Positions 10,801-20,800 of a stretch of DNA of 64,000 nt are shown here, piece by piece. Each line of letters starts with the position of its first letter. The stretch's first letter is position 1. A program made the translations under genes and the position numbers. The notes below the pieces were generated by a model. It was given only the letters and a program-made list of their open reading frames with translations. It did no database searches and was not told the DNA's origin. Source of the stretch: Hysterangium stoloniferum (Eukaryota > Basidiomycota > Agaricomycetes > Hysterangiales > Hysterangiaceae); contig WHVD01000041.1 of NCBI GenBank assembly GCA_015178975.1, forward strand, positions 124,001 through 188,000, in the 5' to 3' direction.

Positions 10801-13764
10801 TGGTGGGGGAGTTGAGTGTGAGTGGCGATTCATTGCGAGTCGGGTCGATGAGTATAATTAAGGTAGATTGAATGGAACGAATAGATTAATGAAAAAGGCA
10901 ACAACAAAAATAAAATAAAAAACAACTCACATTATCCCTAATAGGCGTCTGAGCCACGGCCCCTATCCTCCCTATCTCCAGCTCCTCTTCAGCAGGCCTC
11001 AACTCCGCAACAATTCTTCTACGATGCGCCAAAGCAGCAGGTGAAAGCACCGCCTCCGTGTCATTGAATTCGCCGTACTCTCTCGGGTCATTGAGTATCC
11101 TTTGAGCATTTTGTGACTGTTGTCTGGGTGAGGCGAGGATATGTGGCGGCCGTGGGGAGGGTGCACGTTGAATGGGCTGTTCGAAGGGGAACGCATCCCC
11201 CGATGATGCATCTAGGCCTGGGTCTCCACCTGCAGCTCTGAAGGGACTCCTCGGTCGACCTCCCACTCCCATCGGAGTTGGTGTATTAAGCCCATATTGT
11301 CGAAGTCTCGTATTGAGCGGCGACGAGCTCGTCTGCCTCGTATTATATGGGGACGAACTCCCAGGTCGTGGCGTAACGAGATTGGACCTAGGTTCAGGAC
11401 TACCCGCGACCGTGCTGCCCCCCTCCATTATTATGCTGAGTTTGCTGCTGCGTTTGCGGATTCCGATCATTTCTTTGGCGTGGTCACTGTTCTCGTTCTC
11501 GTTGTCGGTGAAAATGTCATCACTACTTTCTTCGGTCTCTCCACCGCTACCGTGCCACATTTTGCTCTTCCCCTTCCCGTTGTCTTTCAATTTTCCAGTT
11601 CTCATCCCCCTACCACCACCTCTCCCTCTTCCACTAAGACCAAGTGACTTACTTTTCTCAGTGACGATCTCGAAGCTCGAGTAATCTGTCGAGGTTTCGG
11701 AGAGGGCTTTATGTGCTCTCTCTGGGAGGTTCAGCTGCTCTGGGACTATGAAGGTTGGAACATTTGATGTGCTGGCATGTGCGTTTGCCTTCGGGGCTCG
11801 GGCCGGCGAATGGGGTCGAGGGAGAAGTGGAAGTGGTTTTGAAGGCGATCCCTCAGCACCAGCACCAGCAGCCAATATCGCACGAACATGGCTCGGCGAA
11901 ACGTTATGCTGTCGATCAACCCCGACATCCAGTCTATCAACCCCGACATCCAACTCATTCCCCGTCCCCGTCCCAGTCCTAGATCCCGACTCCGTCCCTG
12001 TGTGTTTCCACCCTGGTTGCTCCGCTACGGCAGGTTTCGGCACAGGCATGGATACGGAGATGACTTCTGTGTTTGTGTATGGGTTTGGCTCGATGTCGGG
12101 AACGGGCATTGAAACAGGCCCAGGGTCTGCGCCGTCATTAGGCCTGGGCATTGATATAGTGCCCTCTGGCCCTTGCTCTAGTTCTGGTATAAAGTCTTCG
12201 ACTCCAAGGTCAGGAACGGGCATAACGTTAGGCACAGGTGACCGTCTCGGTGAACCCATCGTCTGAGGCATCATCATCCCAGACGGACCAGGATCAGGAC
12301 AAGGAGGCGTAGGCTGCTCGATATTTATAACCGGGTAATTGGAAACCCCTATGTCAACCACGGTATCAACACCGACCTCAGGCCCAAGCGGGATACAAGG
12401 CGAGGCAGGTGTCCTAGGGGGTAAATCACTATTCCCGTTCACATTCATGATCCTGCTCCCAATTCTGGGAGTTCCAGGCGTCGGATCAATATCAGACGGC
12501 GCAGGGAGCAACATCTGCCCGTCCGCACCTACGAGGGGTATGAACCCAATTGGGAGGGGAGAAACAGGTTTGAGTCGTGCCGATGTAGATCGGGATGGGG
12601 ATGGGTGAACGGTGTTGACCGAGACGGGGGATATACGGCCTTGGGCTTGTTGAACGGATAGGGGACGTGCTGAAGAAGGTCTGGTCAAGGGAGCTTGAGA
12701 TCTTTCAGACGGAGGTTTGACAGATGGGGGACGAGGCCCAGTGACTGGGCTTGAAGATCTGATGTAAGATGCAGACGCGATAGGCATTTCAGACAGATTC
12801 GTCGTCTCGTGTCGAAGTGATTTTGAGCTCTTTAGAGAGTGGACGCTCAGACTACTGGACCGATGATGCTTCGTTCGGGAGGCGGCTGACGATGTTCTCA
12901 ACAGGCCATCTGCATGAAGGTCTGGCACGGGCATGCTCACACGGCTGCTCCGAGACCCTGCTGCTGGAGGCGGACTTGTTACGGAGTTTGTTGTGGAGAA
13001 AGATCGTGAGCGATCATCATAAGAACGGCCTTTCCTCCATCTGGCACCCTGTCGATACCCTTCCTCCCTCCCATCGATATACCCTTCCTGCCTTCCTTTC
13101 TCAAGCGCAAGCTGAATCTCAAACTCCTTCTGAACCTGCCTCGCCTTGCCCCTCTCCCTCGCAGCCTCCTCCTCCGCTAAATGCTTTTGAACAGCCAGCT
13201 GATTTAGCTCGTTTTGCGCTTTTAAGATGTCCGCGCGCGCCGCTTCTACTTGTACCTGATATGCTTTCACAGTCTCGCGTTCACGGAGAACGTCGGTCAG
13301 TGCGATTTGTTTGGTTGCTTCCGTGGCGAAGACACGGGCCTCCGCTTCCCGAGCTCGGGTTTCGGCCAATAACGCACGACGAGACTCTTGATCAAGGCGT
13401 TCAGAGGTCTGCACAAGTGTTCGACGCAGTTCTGCTGCCTCTAGTTCGTCCTGGGCGAGTAAACGGGACATGTGGCGCGCTTCAATAATGGTGGTTTCGA
13501 GTGTAACCCCCTTATCTCTACGGGACTTGTGTCGTTTTCGAGAAGTCGAGCGGTGCTTTCGGTGAGAACTAGTGTGAGGCTGGGTTTCCATTGTTTCTGT
13601 TCTATCTGTGAAAGAGACATAGGACGTATCAGGAGATGGTTGTTCGAGTATTATACGGTAAGCAGAACTAGAAGAAATATTTCATTAAATGAGGGACGCG
13701 TTGTATGAGATTTCCATTAAAGAACTTACGCTTCGTCGCTACGGAGACTGTGCTCACCAGGCAT
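7866..13764 (-). CDS. Large disordered, coiled-coil, repeat-rich protein of unknown function
   Basis: Five exons: 13,764-13,730, 13,667-10,931, 10,779-10,141, 10,018-8,285 and 8,219-7,866. Most donors are GTGAGT or GTAAGT; the donor at 10,140 (GTGCGG) is weak but is the only one that keeps frame. The product is about 1,832 residues. Residues around 65-225 form a charged coiled coil (alanine, glutamate and arginine-rich, ending in EGYIDGREEGYRQG). A serine/proline-rich disordered region follows. Residues about 995-1,065 are near-pure repeats of the type RERELQLA. Residues about 1,220-1,420 carry seven or eight units of the form VTYEVAPPSP...RTPGRTPA. No catalytic domain, signal peptide or membrane segment is visible. 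The start is the first ATG that splices in frame to the main exon, but further 5' exons up to 14,197 are possible. A scaffold or cytoskeletal linker would fit, but that is a guess. Confidence 0.75.
8960..9793 (-). repeat. Coding tandem repeat, VTYEVAPPSP units
   Basis: Within exon 4 of the large minus-strand gene, seven or eight copies of a unit of about 35 codons each pair a VTYEVAPPSP-like core with an RTPGRTPA-like core. Units differ in length and linker, so the array is old enough to have diverged. The cores stay conserved, which suggests selection on the motif. Confidence 0.8.
10321..10590 (-). repeat. Coding minisatellite (RERELQLA/RERELQE)
   Basis: About nine to ten units of 24 to 45 bases built from CTGCAGCTCCCGTTCC-like strings on the plus strand. 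In the coding frame they give RERELQLA and RERELQE, a strongly charged helix. The units are nearly identical at DNA level, so length variation between strains is expected. Confidence 0.85.
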
Positions 13765-14197
13765 GTAATAGCTTGACTGAGGGTAGTAAGCGAAAGGTGA
13801 GTAGTGGTTAAGGGTATTGGATTCGTACCAATGAATGTGTGTGAAGGACCGAAATCGATGTGGGAGTCGAAGTAGTAGTATTTCGATGCGGCTACGCTTC
13901 GAAAACACGAGGCAGAAGGACGAAGTTCGAGTCAGCCTTTCCTTGAAATATATCCGTATATGGCGTACCACCTAAAAATGAGACAAAAAACAAGATAACC
14001 GCAACCACATTAAATCTTTGCCGTCGTCGCTGCTGTCGTGAGCAGTGAGCACCCAAGTCAAAAAGCTGCAGGTTCAATGGCAGGTCACGTGACAAAACGT
14101 GTGTGTGATATGATCGATCATCATCTATCAAGATTGGATCGACGCGTTGTCTTACGTTCCAACGATTTATCGAAATTTTTGAGGATAATCTAACCAT
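13765..14197 (-). other. Possible upstream exons or leader of the large disordered-protein gene
   Basis: The frame that splices into the main gene stays open upstream to an AG at about 13,972 (TTTTTAG), and reads through YYPQSSYYMPGEHSLRSD. A second open frame with an ATG at 14,197 lies before that AG. A long T-run followed by A-run sits just beyond 14,197. Whether translation begins at 13,764 or further up cannot be settled here. Confidence 0.35.
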
Positions 14198-14880
14198 TCT
14201 ATCTTTTTTTTTTTTTTAAAAAAAGGGCATTCGTATGATATATGCAAGCCTCCATATTCAATACTTTTTGGTGTCATCATAAAGAGGCGAAAACTTGGTA
14301 GCTCAACTGGCAAGGTATGATAATTTTGTCAGCTTTACCAGCCCGAGGTTTTATTTTTTAAGATGAAAGGAATTATATGTTCTGTCCGGCAGTTTGCACA
14401 TTTTCTCGAAATTCCCTGTCACTTCGCCAGTAATTCAGATGCAGTGACTCGCATAGTAGGAAAGCCCAGCTATGTATAAGGGAGTTTATACACATCTCCC
14501 TAAACCTTCGTATCTATTCTTCTTGCCTCAAGCTCCTCATTCGGCGATTATTTATTTCCGCGCTTTATAATTACCGCTGCGGTCAGAGATCTGGCTTAGG
14601 AACAGCCCCGACGCTATCGCAAGACGGAGGCGGTAGTGGATGGGGATACATGACCAGCAGGTGGAGTCCACCTTCCTCAACCAGGCCCACGACGAGCCGT
14701 GGGTTGGGAGGGCGGTGTTACTAGTGCAGACCCCGGTGACAGGGGCGGGTGAAAATCCAATCAGCGGACACTCAAGAGAATTAGTAAGTAACGAAACGTA
14801 GCCCAAAAGTCTCAAGCCAAGCACAAGCCCATCATAATATTCTGAGGGATTGTAAAAAGGGGCTTCAATACCTGTCAAAC

Positions 14881-15146
14881 CTTTATTATCTCCTGCCCGC
14901 CCGCTACCATATTGATGGTGATTTCCTCCTTTAGATGTGCATCCCAGCACGAGCAACCAATGGAGTGAGTGAAACATTTATACCCCGGGTTTGGACAGGC
15001 TGTATCGCAACCGCCTCCACCACCGCCGCAACCACCAGATGCCCCACCACAACCAGATGCGGCATTAGTTACTCGTACCAGGATGCATATATCTAAAGGA
15101 GGAAATTACCATCAATGTGGTAGCGGGTGCGCAGGAGATAATAAAG
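14881..15146. repeat. Inverted repeat, about 70-bp arms
   Basis: Arms at about 14,881-14,950 and 15,077-15,146 are reverse complements at roughly 85% identity (shared string ATCTAAAGGAGGAAAT), with a 126-bp spacer. Both arms lie in open frames that read SKGGN-x-HQ-x-GSG. They may be two divergent pieces of one small gene or simply a foldback. Confidence 0.6.
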
Positions 15147-15490
15147 ATTTGAAATCAAACGTGCTTCTGGACAACTTTACGATCGATCGAGGTGTATTAC
15201 CACAAATAGCCACCATCAGGGTTTAAGTTAATAAGAGGTGTGAAGCTCATCAAGTGGGGAAACTATCAAAGTAGTAGCAAGAAGGTTCGATTAAGGATCA
15301 CACCTCGTCGCAAGGGTGGTGACTCTTGGATATTTGAAGTGATCAGCACATGAGTATTTTAAACATTCAGTTATTGGGATCTCAATCGAGCGGTATATTC
15401 AGATAACAAATCAATTTTATAAATAAGAAACGGAAGCTATTATTATAACCTACAAGCGACCGGATAGTCCTTCCTGCCAAACTGTCATTG

Positions 15491-15818
15491 TCAACAATAT
15501 GTGGCGGACTCTGTCTCACCTCCTTCCTCACTTCGTAGGACAACCATCCCGCCGCGTGTCCGCACTAAAAAGCACATGGCGGGATGTATTGTAGCCCGAG
15601 GATGAGGACTGTAGGTTGAACAGTTTACAGGAAATCTTATCTCGGAAAATATGTACTTGATGTTGGGCAACTCGCTGCCATCCAAGGGGACGAAGTGTCA
15701 TCAGCGCAAGAGCGATGAGGAGGGTGGGAGCGAGATGCTGCATAGGCTTCCGGAAAGGGGACGAGGACTGGTTTGCGGGACATAAAAGATCATCTGCAGG
15801 AAGGGAGGACTCCACCAC
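15491..15818 (-). CDS. Possible small secreted protein (weak)
   Basis: A minus-strand frame contains MQHLAPTLLIALALMTL followed by a basic/polar stretch, which looks like a signal peptide starting at about 15,740. The rest is short, with two overlapping frames, so an intron is possible. No family is recognised and composition alone supports it; it could be chance. Confidence 0.2.
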
Positions 15819-16482
15819 AAACCCAGTGACGGATAATGAGGGTAAAAGGGACGGTGCAACGCAGGCTTTCGGGGAGGAGACGGGGACGAGTGTGTAATCA
15901 CGAAAGGAAGGGTGTCGACATTGGAGACACGGAGAGCGGTGGTGTTGGAAGCCTCTTTCTCCTCTATTTCAACGAAGAAGTTAGACTTCCCGTCATGCTC
16001 ATTCGGCGTTACTTTTGGAAGCTGATCCTTCTTTAGTTTATAGTAAAACCTGCCCTGTGGACATAGAGATAAGTCAACAGTTTAGTATATTTGACAACAT
16101 ACACTTATTCTCCTGCATCCCCTTTCGTGATAGGCTTGAGGTATCATTTCGAAGACCGGGTGATCTTTATAGAGTATCTACCTCGTTAATCCTAAAGCGA
16201 AAAGGTGGGCAGGCGTCATGGGTAATACAAGCTTGCAGATATAACAGTGGATAACGACCCTTATGTCCCACATCACTACCCGCCATATCTCAGGACCCGA
16301 AAGCATCGTCGGGAGTCCCTCATGCAGCATTGTCACTGAGTCCTGTTTCACAGTCCGTGGACATATATCGCGTGGATTCATATCCAATAATTATCCCACA
16401 TTAACCAGCTTATCGCGATCACACCATCTAGTCTTATACTCATATTTTACAGTGCGGGTTCTCAGAAAAGCCCATCCGTATT

Positions 16483-16677
16483 TTAGGCCGCTATGATCAA
16501 CATCGCCGGCATCAGCCATATCCACCCTTCCTTCACAAGCACCTCGAGGACGCTTGTCATGACCTTTCCTTGTTGCAACTTTCCAAACAGATGAGACAAA
16601 TCACGTACGCAGATATGCCTCTTACGACTGAATTGCGTATTAAGTATAGGCACATCATCTCTATATTTCTCTGCCAT
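16483..16677 (-). CDS. Short frame of 64 codons, unrecognised
   Basis: The peptide begins MAEKYRDDVPILNTQ and contains GKVMTSVLEVLVKEGWIW, which looks like folded-protein sequence rather than noise. A GTGAGG...GGCAG intron could join it to an acidic stretch just upstream. I do not recognise the family. It may be the last exon of a decayed gene. Confidence 0.25.
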   Translation of the reverse strand: MAEKYRDDVPILNTQFSRKRHICVRDLSHLFGKLQQGKVMTSVLEVLVKEGWIWLMPAMLIIAA

Positions 16678-17209
16678 TCATGCACATCTCATCCTCACCT
16701 CACCACCCAGCTCTGCATCTCCATAATCGGCGACCGTTTTCTTCAAATCATCCTCACCATCTTCCCTAAATTAGTCTCTGTCAGTCCAATATCAATCAAT
16801 GGTACAGACTACGCCCGTCATCTCGAATTTTAAATCCTCCCTAACCCTCCCGCCTCCCTGGGCGGGCGCTTGATGGTGGGTGACGGAATAGTACTTAATC
16901 TGTTTGAGGAGTCAGAGTGGGGGAAATGCATCCGGTGGGAAGAATGATATCTGGATTAAGGGCCTTTGGAGTGCAAAGACTGATACCAGGTCATTTTTTC
17001 ACCATCCTTTGTCCTTGTTAGGGCCTTGTAGGCTTTTGTTCTGAGGCTCATATGGGACAGACATAGGGTCTTCCAGTGTGATCGAAGACAAAAAGCACCT
17101 ATACCACTGTAAAAAATCAAACACCCTCAGGGGGACTTTATATTTTCCACAAATTTGGAAAGATAACATTCACAGGACTTCAGTAGGACTTATGCTCAAA
17201 ATCTCAATC

Positions 17210-17306
17210 CTCTACGGTAACTATGATGTTCTGTAGTCAGAGGTCAGAAGTCAGAAGTTGGAGGTTGGAAGTTGGATATTGAAACATCCAGGAACGGGTT
17301 GTAACA
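17210..17306. repeat. LTR family E, end fragment
   Basis: It matches the last 95 or so bases of the complete family E LTR at 49,246-49,808 (shared text around AACTATGATGTTC and the terminal GGTTGTAACA). Only the end survives. Confidence 0.7.
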
Positions 17307-17896
17307 GTTGGGTGAAATCACCTATATATTCTGGGTATGTTGAATCAAGTAGAAATCTGTTCAGATTGACAAATCCATTCCAAAGTAATACATATGTATT
17401 TAGAGGTGCCAATGATATACATACATACATATGCATGGAATGGACTATCTAAAGGTATCTATTTTTTAAAAGTATTAGTGTTTCAAACTACTAATTTTTT
17501 TTTTGTCTACTCATGTCTGGAAAGATTCTTTAGTTTGTAATGTATGAGAGAGTTTAAAACTTTTTGAAAGTTTTAAAAACCAAATTATGTTTGAATCACA
17601 TCCCAGATGTTTAAATGACCTTTAGAGTATATTAGAATTTGGTATACTTAATAGTTTTCAGATATCCTCCTTACATGGTGCTTGGTTATGAGTATCTCAG
17701 AAACTCAGAATCAGCACCTATGGGGCATAATACATTTGAACTTGACATTCTCTTTTGGAATGTAATCATCTTGCAGAATAGGATGGATACAATGTATAAA
17801 ACAGCTTTGAGAATTTTACAGGTTGAAACACATAAGCTTGCATTAGATTGAGATGGCCTAGAAACTATGGTACATTAGGATGATAATTTTATGTAA
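17307..17896. other. AT-rich unidentified stretch beside an LTR fragment
   Basis: This follows directly on the family E LTR end and may be internal sequence of that element. The short open frames gave no recognisable protein. It ends at the 3' end of the NACHT-ankyrin gene. Confidence 0.4.
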
Positions 17897-20800
17897 CTAT
17901 ACTGGCCTGTTGTGTAAACTGGTACCTGACCAAGTTTGGAGTAATTGAACTATCATAATATGACCTTGGTGTGTTGCTTCTAGAAGAGCAGTTCTAGTTT
18001 GTCCTGGCACAGCAGTGATGTGCATATTCATATATGCACCCTTTTCAAGAAGCAGCTGGACCATTTGGATGTCCCCTTTCTGGCATGCAGCAATCAGTGC
18101 TGTGCCAAAATTACCACCTGTCTGTGCATTGATATCTGCACCCTTTTCAAGGAGCAGCTGGACCACCTCAATGCTTCCTTTGTAAGATGCAGCAATCAGT
18201 GCTGTACCATAATTGCCACCTGCATGTGTATTGAGATCTGCACCCTATTCAAGGAGCAGCTGGACCATCTCAATGCTTCCTTTGCAGCATGCAGCAATCA
18301 GTGCTATGCCATAACTGCAACCTCCATGTGCATTGAGATCTGCACCCTTTTCAAGCAATAGCTGAACAATACAGATCCTTCCTTTGTGGCATCCAGCAAT
18401 CAGTGCTGTGCCATAATTGCCTTGTACCTGTGCATGGAGATCTGTACCTGTTTCAAGCAGCAGCTAGACCATGTAAATGCTTCCTTTGCAGCATGCAGCA
18501 ATCAATGCTGTGCCATATTTGCCACCTGTCTGTGTATTGATATTTGCACCCTTTTCAAGCAGCAACTGGACCATCTCAATGCCTCCTTCACAGCATGAAG
18601 CAATCAATGCTGTACCATAATTGCCACCTGCTTGTGCATGGAGATCTGCACCCTTTGCAAGCAGCAGATGGACTATGCGGATGCCTCCTTTGCAGCATGC
18701 AGCAATCAGGGCTGTGCCATAATTGCCACCTCCCTGTGCATTGATATCTGCACCCTTTTCAAGAAGCAACTGTATCATGTGGATGTTCCCTTTCTGGCAT
18801 GCAGCAATCAGTGCTGTACCACAATTACCACTTGTCTGTGCATTGGGATCTGCACCTTTTTCAAGCAGTAACTGGACCATGTGGAACCTTCCTTCACAGC
18901 ATGAAGCAATAAGTGCTGTACCATAATTGCCACCTACTTGTGCATGGAGATCTGCACCCTTTTCAAGCAGCAGCTGGACAATCTCAATATTTCCTTTGCT
19001 GTTGCTGCATGCACCAATTAGTGCTGTGCCATAATTGCCACCTCCCTGTGCATTGAGATCTGCACCCTTTTCAAGCAGCAGCTGGACTATGTGGATCCTT
19101 TTTTCACAGCATGCAGCAATCAGTGCTGTGCCATAATTGCCACCTCCCTGTGCATTAAGGTCTGTACCCTTTTCAAGAAGCAGCTGGACAATGTGGATGT
19201 TTCCTTTCTGGCATGCGGCAATCAGTGCTGTGCCAAGATGACCATATGTCTGTACATTGATATCTGCACCCTTTGCAAGGAGTAGCTGGACCATCTCAAT
19301 GCTTCCTTTGTAGCATGCAGCAATCAGTGCTGTAGCATAATTGCCACCTGCCTGTGTATGGAGATCTGCACCCTTTTCAAGCAGTAATTTAACCATGTGG
19401 ATGCTTCCTTTGTTGCATGCAGCAATCAGTGCTGTGCCATAGTTGCCACATCCCTGTGCATTGAGATCTGCACCCTTTGCAAGTAGCAGCTGAACCATGT
19501 GATTGTTTCCTTTGTGGCATGCAGCAATCAGTGCTGTGCCACAATTGCCACCTGTCTGTGCATTGATATCTGCACCCTTTTCAAGGAGCAGCTGGACCAT
19601 GTAGATGTTTCCTTTCCAGCATGCAGCAATCAGTGCTGTGTCACAATTGACACTTGTCTGTGCATTGATATCTGCACCCCTCTCAATCAGTAGCTGGACC
19701 ATCTCAATGCTTCCTTCTTTGCATGCAGCAATCAGTGCTGTTCCATACTTGTTATTTGCCTGTGCATTGAGATCTGCACCCTTTTCAAGCAGCAGCTGGA
19801 CTATGTGGATACTTCCTTTGCAGCATGCAGCAATTAGTGCTGTGCCATAATTGCCACCTGCCTGTGCATTGATGTATACACCCTTTTCAAGCAACAACTG
19901 GACTATGTGGATGTTTCCTTTCTGGCATGTGGCAATCAGTGCTGTGCCATAATTACCACCTATCTGTGCATTGATATCTGCACCCTTTTCAAGTAGCAGC
20001 TGGACTGTGTAGATGCTTCCTTCCCAGCATGCAGCAATCAGTGCTGTGCCATAATTTCCACCTGCCTGTGCATTGATATATGCACCCTTTTCAAGCAGCA
20101 GCTGGACCATGTAAATGTTTCCTTTGTGGCATGCAGCAATCAGTGCTGTCCCACAACTACCACCTGTCTGTGCATTGATATCTGCACCCTTTTCAAGCAG
20201 CAGCTGGACTGTATATATGCTTCCTTCCCAGCATGTAGCAATCAGTGCTGTGCCATAATTGCCACCTGCCTGTGCATTGATATATGCACCCTTTTCAAGC
20301 AGTAGCTGGACCATGTGGATGTTTCCTTTCCAGCATGCAGCAATCAGTGCTGTGCCCCAATTAACACCTGTCTGTGCATTGATATCTGCACCCTTTTCAA
20401 GCAACAGCTGGACCATCTCAATGTCCCCTTCCCTACATGCAGCAATCAGTGCTGTACCATACTTGTCATCTGCCTGTGCATTGATATCTGCACCCTTCTC
20501 AAGCAGTACCTGCATTATCTCAATGCATCCTTTCTGACATGCAGCAATCAGTGCTGTGCTAGAATCACCACCTCTCTGCACATTTACATCTACACACTCT
20601 TCCAACAACAGCTTTACTACAGAAAGCAGGTCATGTTTTACTGCTACTACCAGTGGTGAATCCCCTATGTGAATCATCATATATCTGATCTTTTCATTAA
20701 GCCATATCTTAAACTGTTGACTCTGTTCTAAAAACAGTGTTGTCAACAGCTTTGGCATTCTATGAGACATGTCACCCTCAATAGCTTGATAGTGTGAAAT

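Larger units (their letters stand above)
14198..17209. other. Gene-poor stretch with minor candidates only
   Basis: Apart from the small items listed separately (an inverted repeat at 14.9-15.1 kb, a possible small secreted protein at 15.5-15.8 kb and a short frame at 16.5-16.7 kb), I see no recognisable gene. Base composition is not strikingly AT-rich, unlike the fossil-rich parts of the window. Confidence 0.5.

Noticed and set aside
10088-10861. Plus-strand Ser/Arg-rich frame (CSSRSRANCSSRS-like), resembling an SR protein
   Set aside because: It is the antisense shadow of the RERELQLA array. Splice sites and frame continuity support the minus strand only.
14290-14350. tRNA-like text GTAGCTCAACTGGCAAGG
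   Set aside because: It resembles a D-arm/A-box only. No matching T-arm or acceptor stem follows.
17930-20640. Regularly spaced repeats considered as a CRISPR-like array
   Set aside because: The units are contiguous 102-bp ankyrin codon blocks without unique spacers, in a eukaryotic gene.
17999-20659. Plus-strand frames full of Cys (ACSNQCCA-like repeats) that look like a repeated cysteine-rich secreted protein
   Set aside because: They are the antisense of the ankyrin array and repeat with the same 102-bp period. The minus strand carries the known domain with conserved residues.
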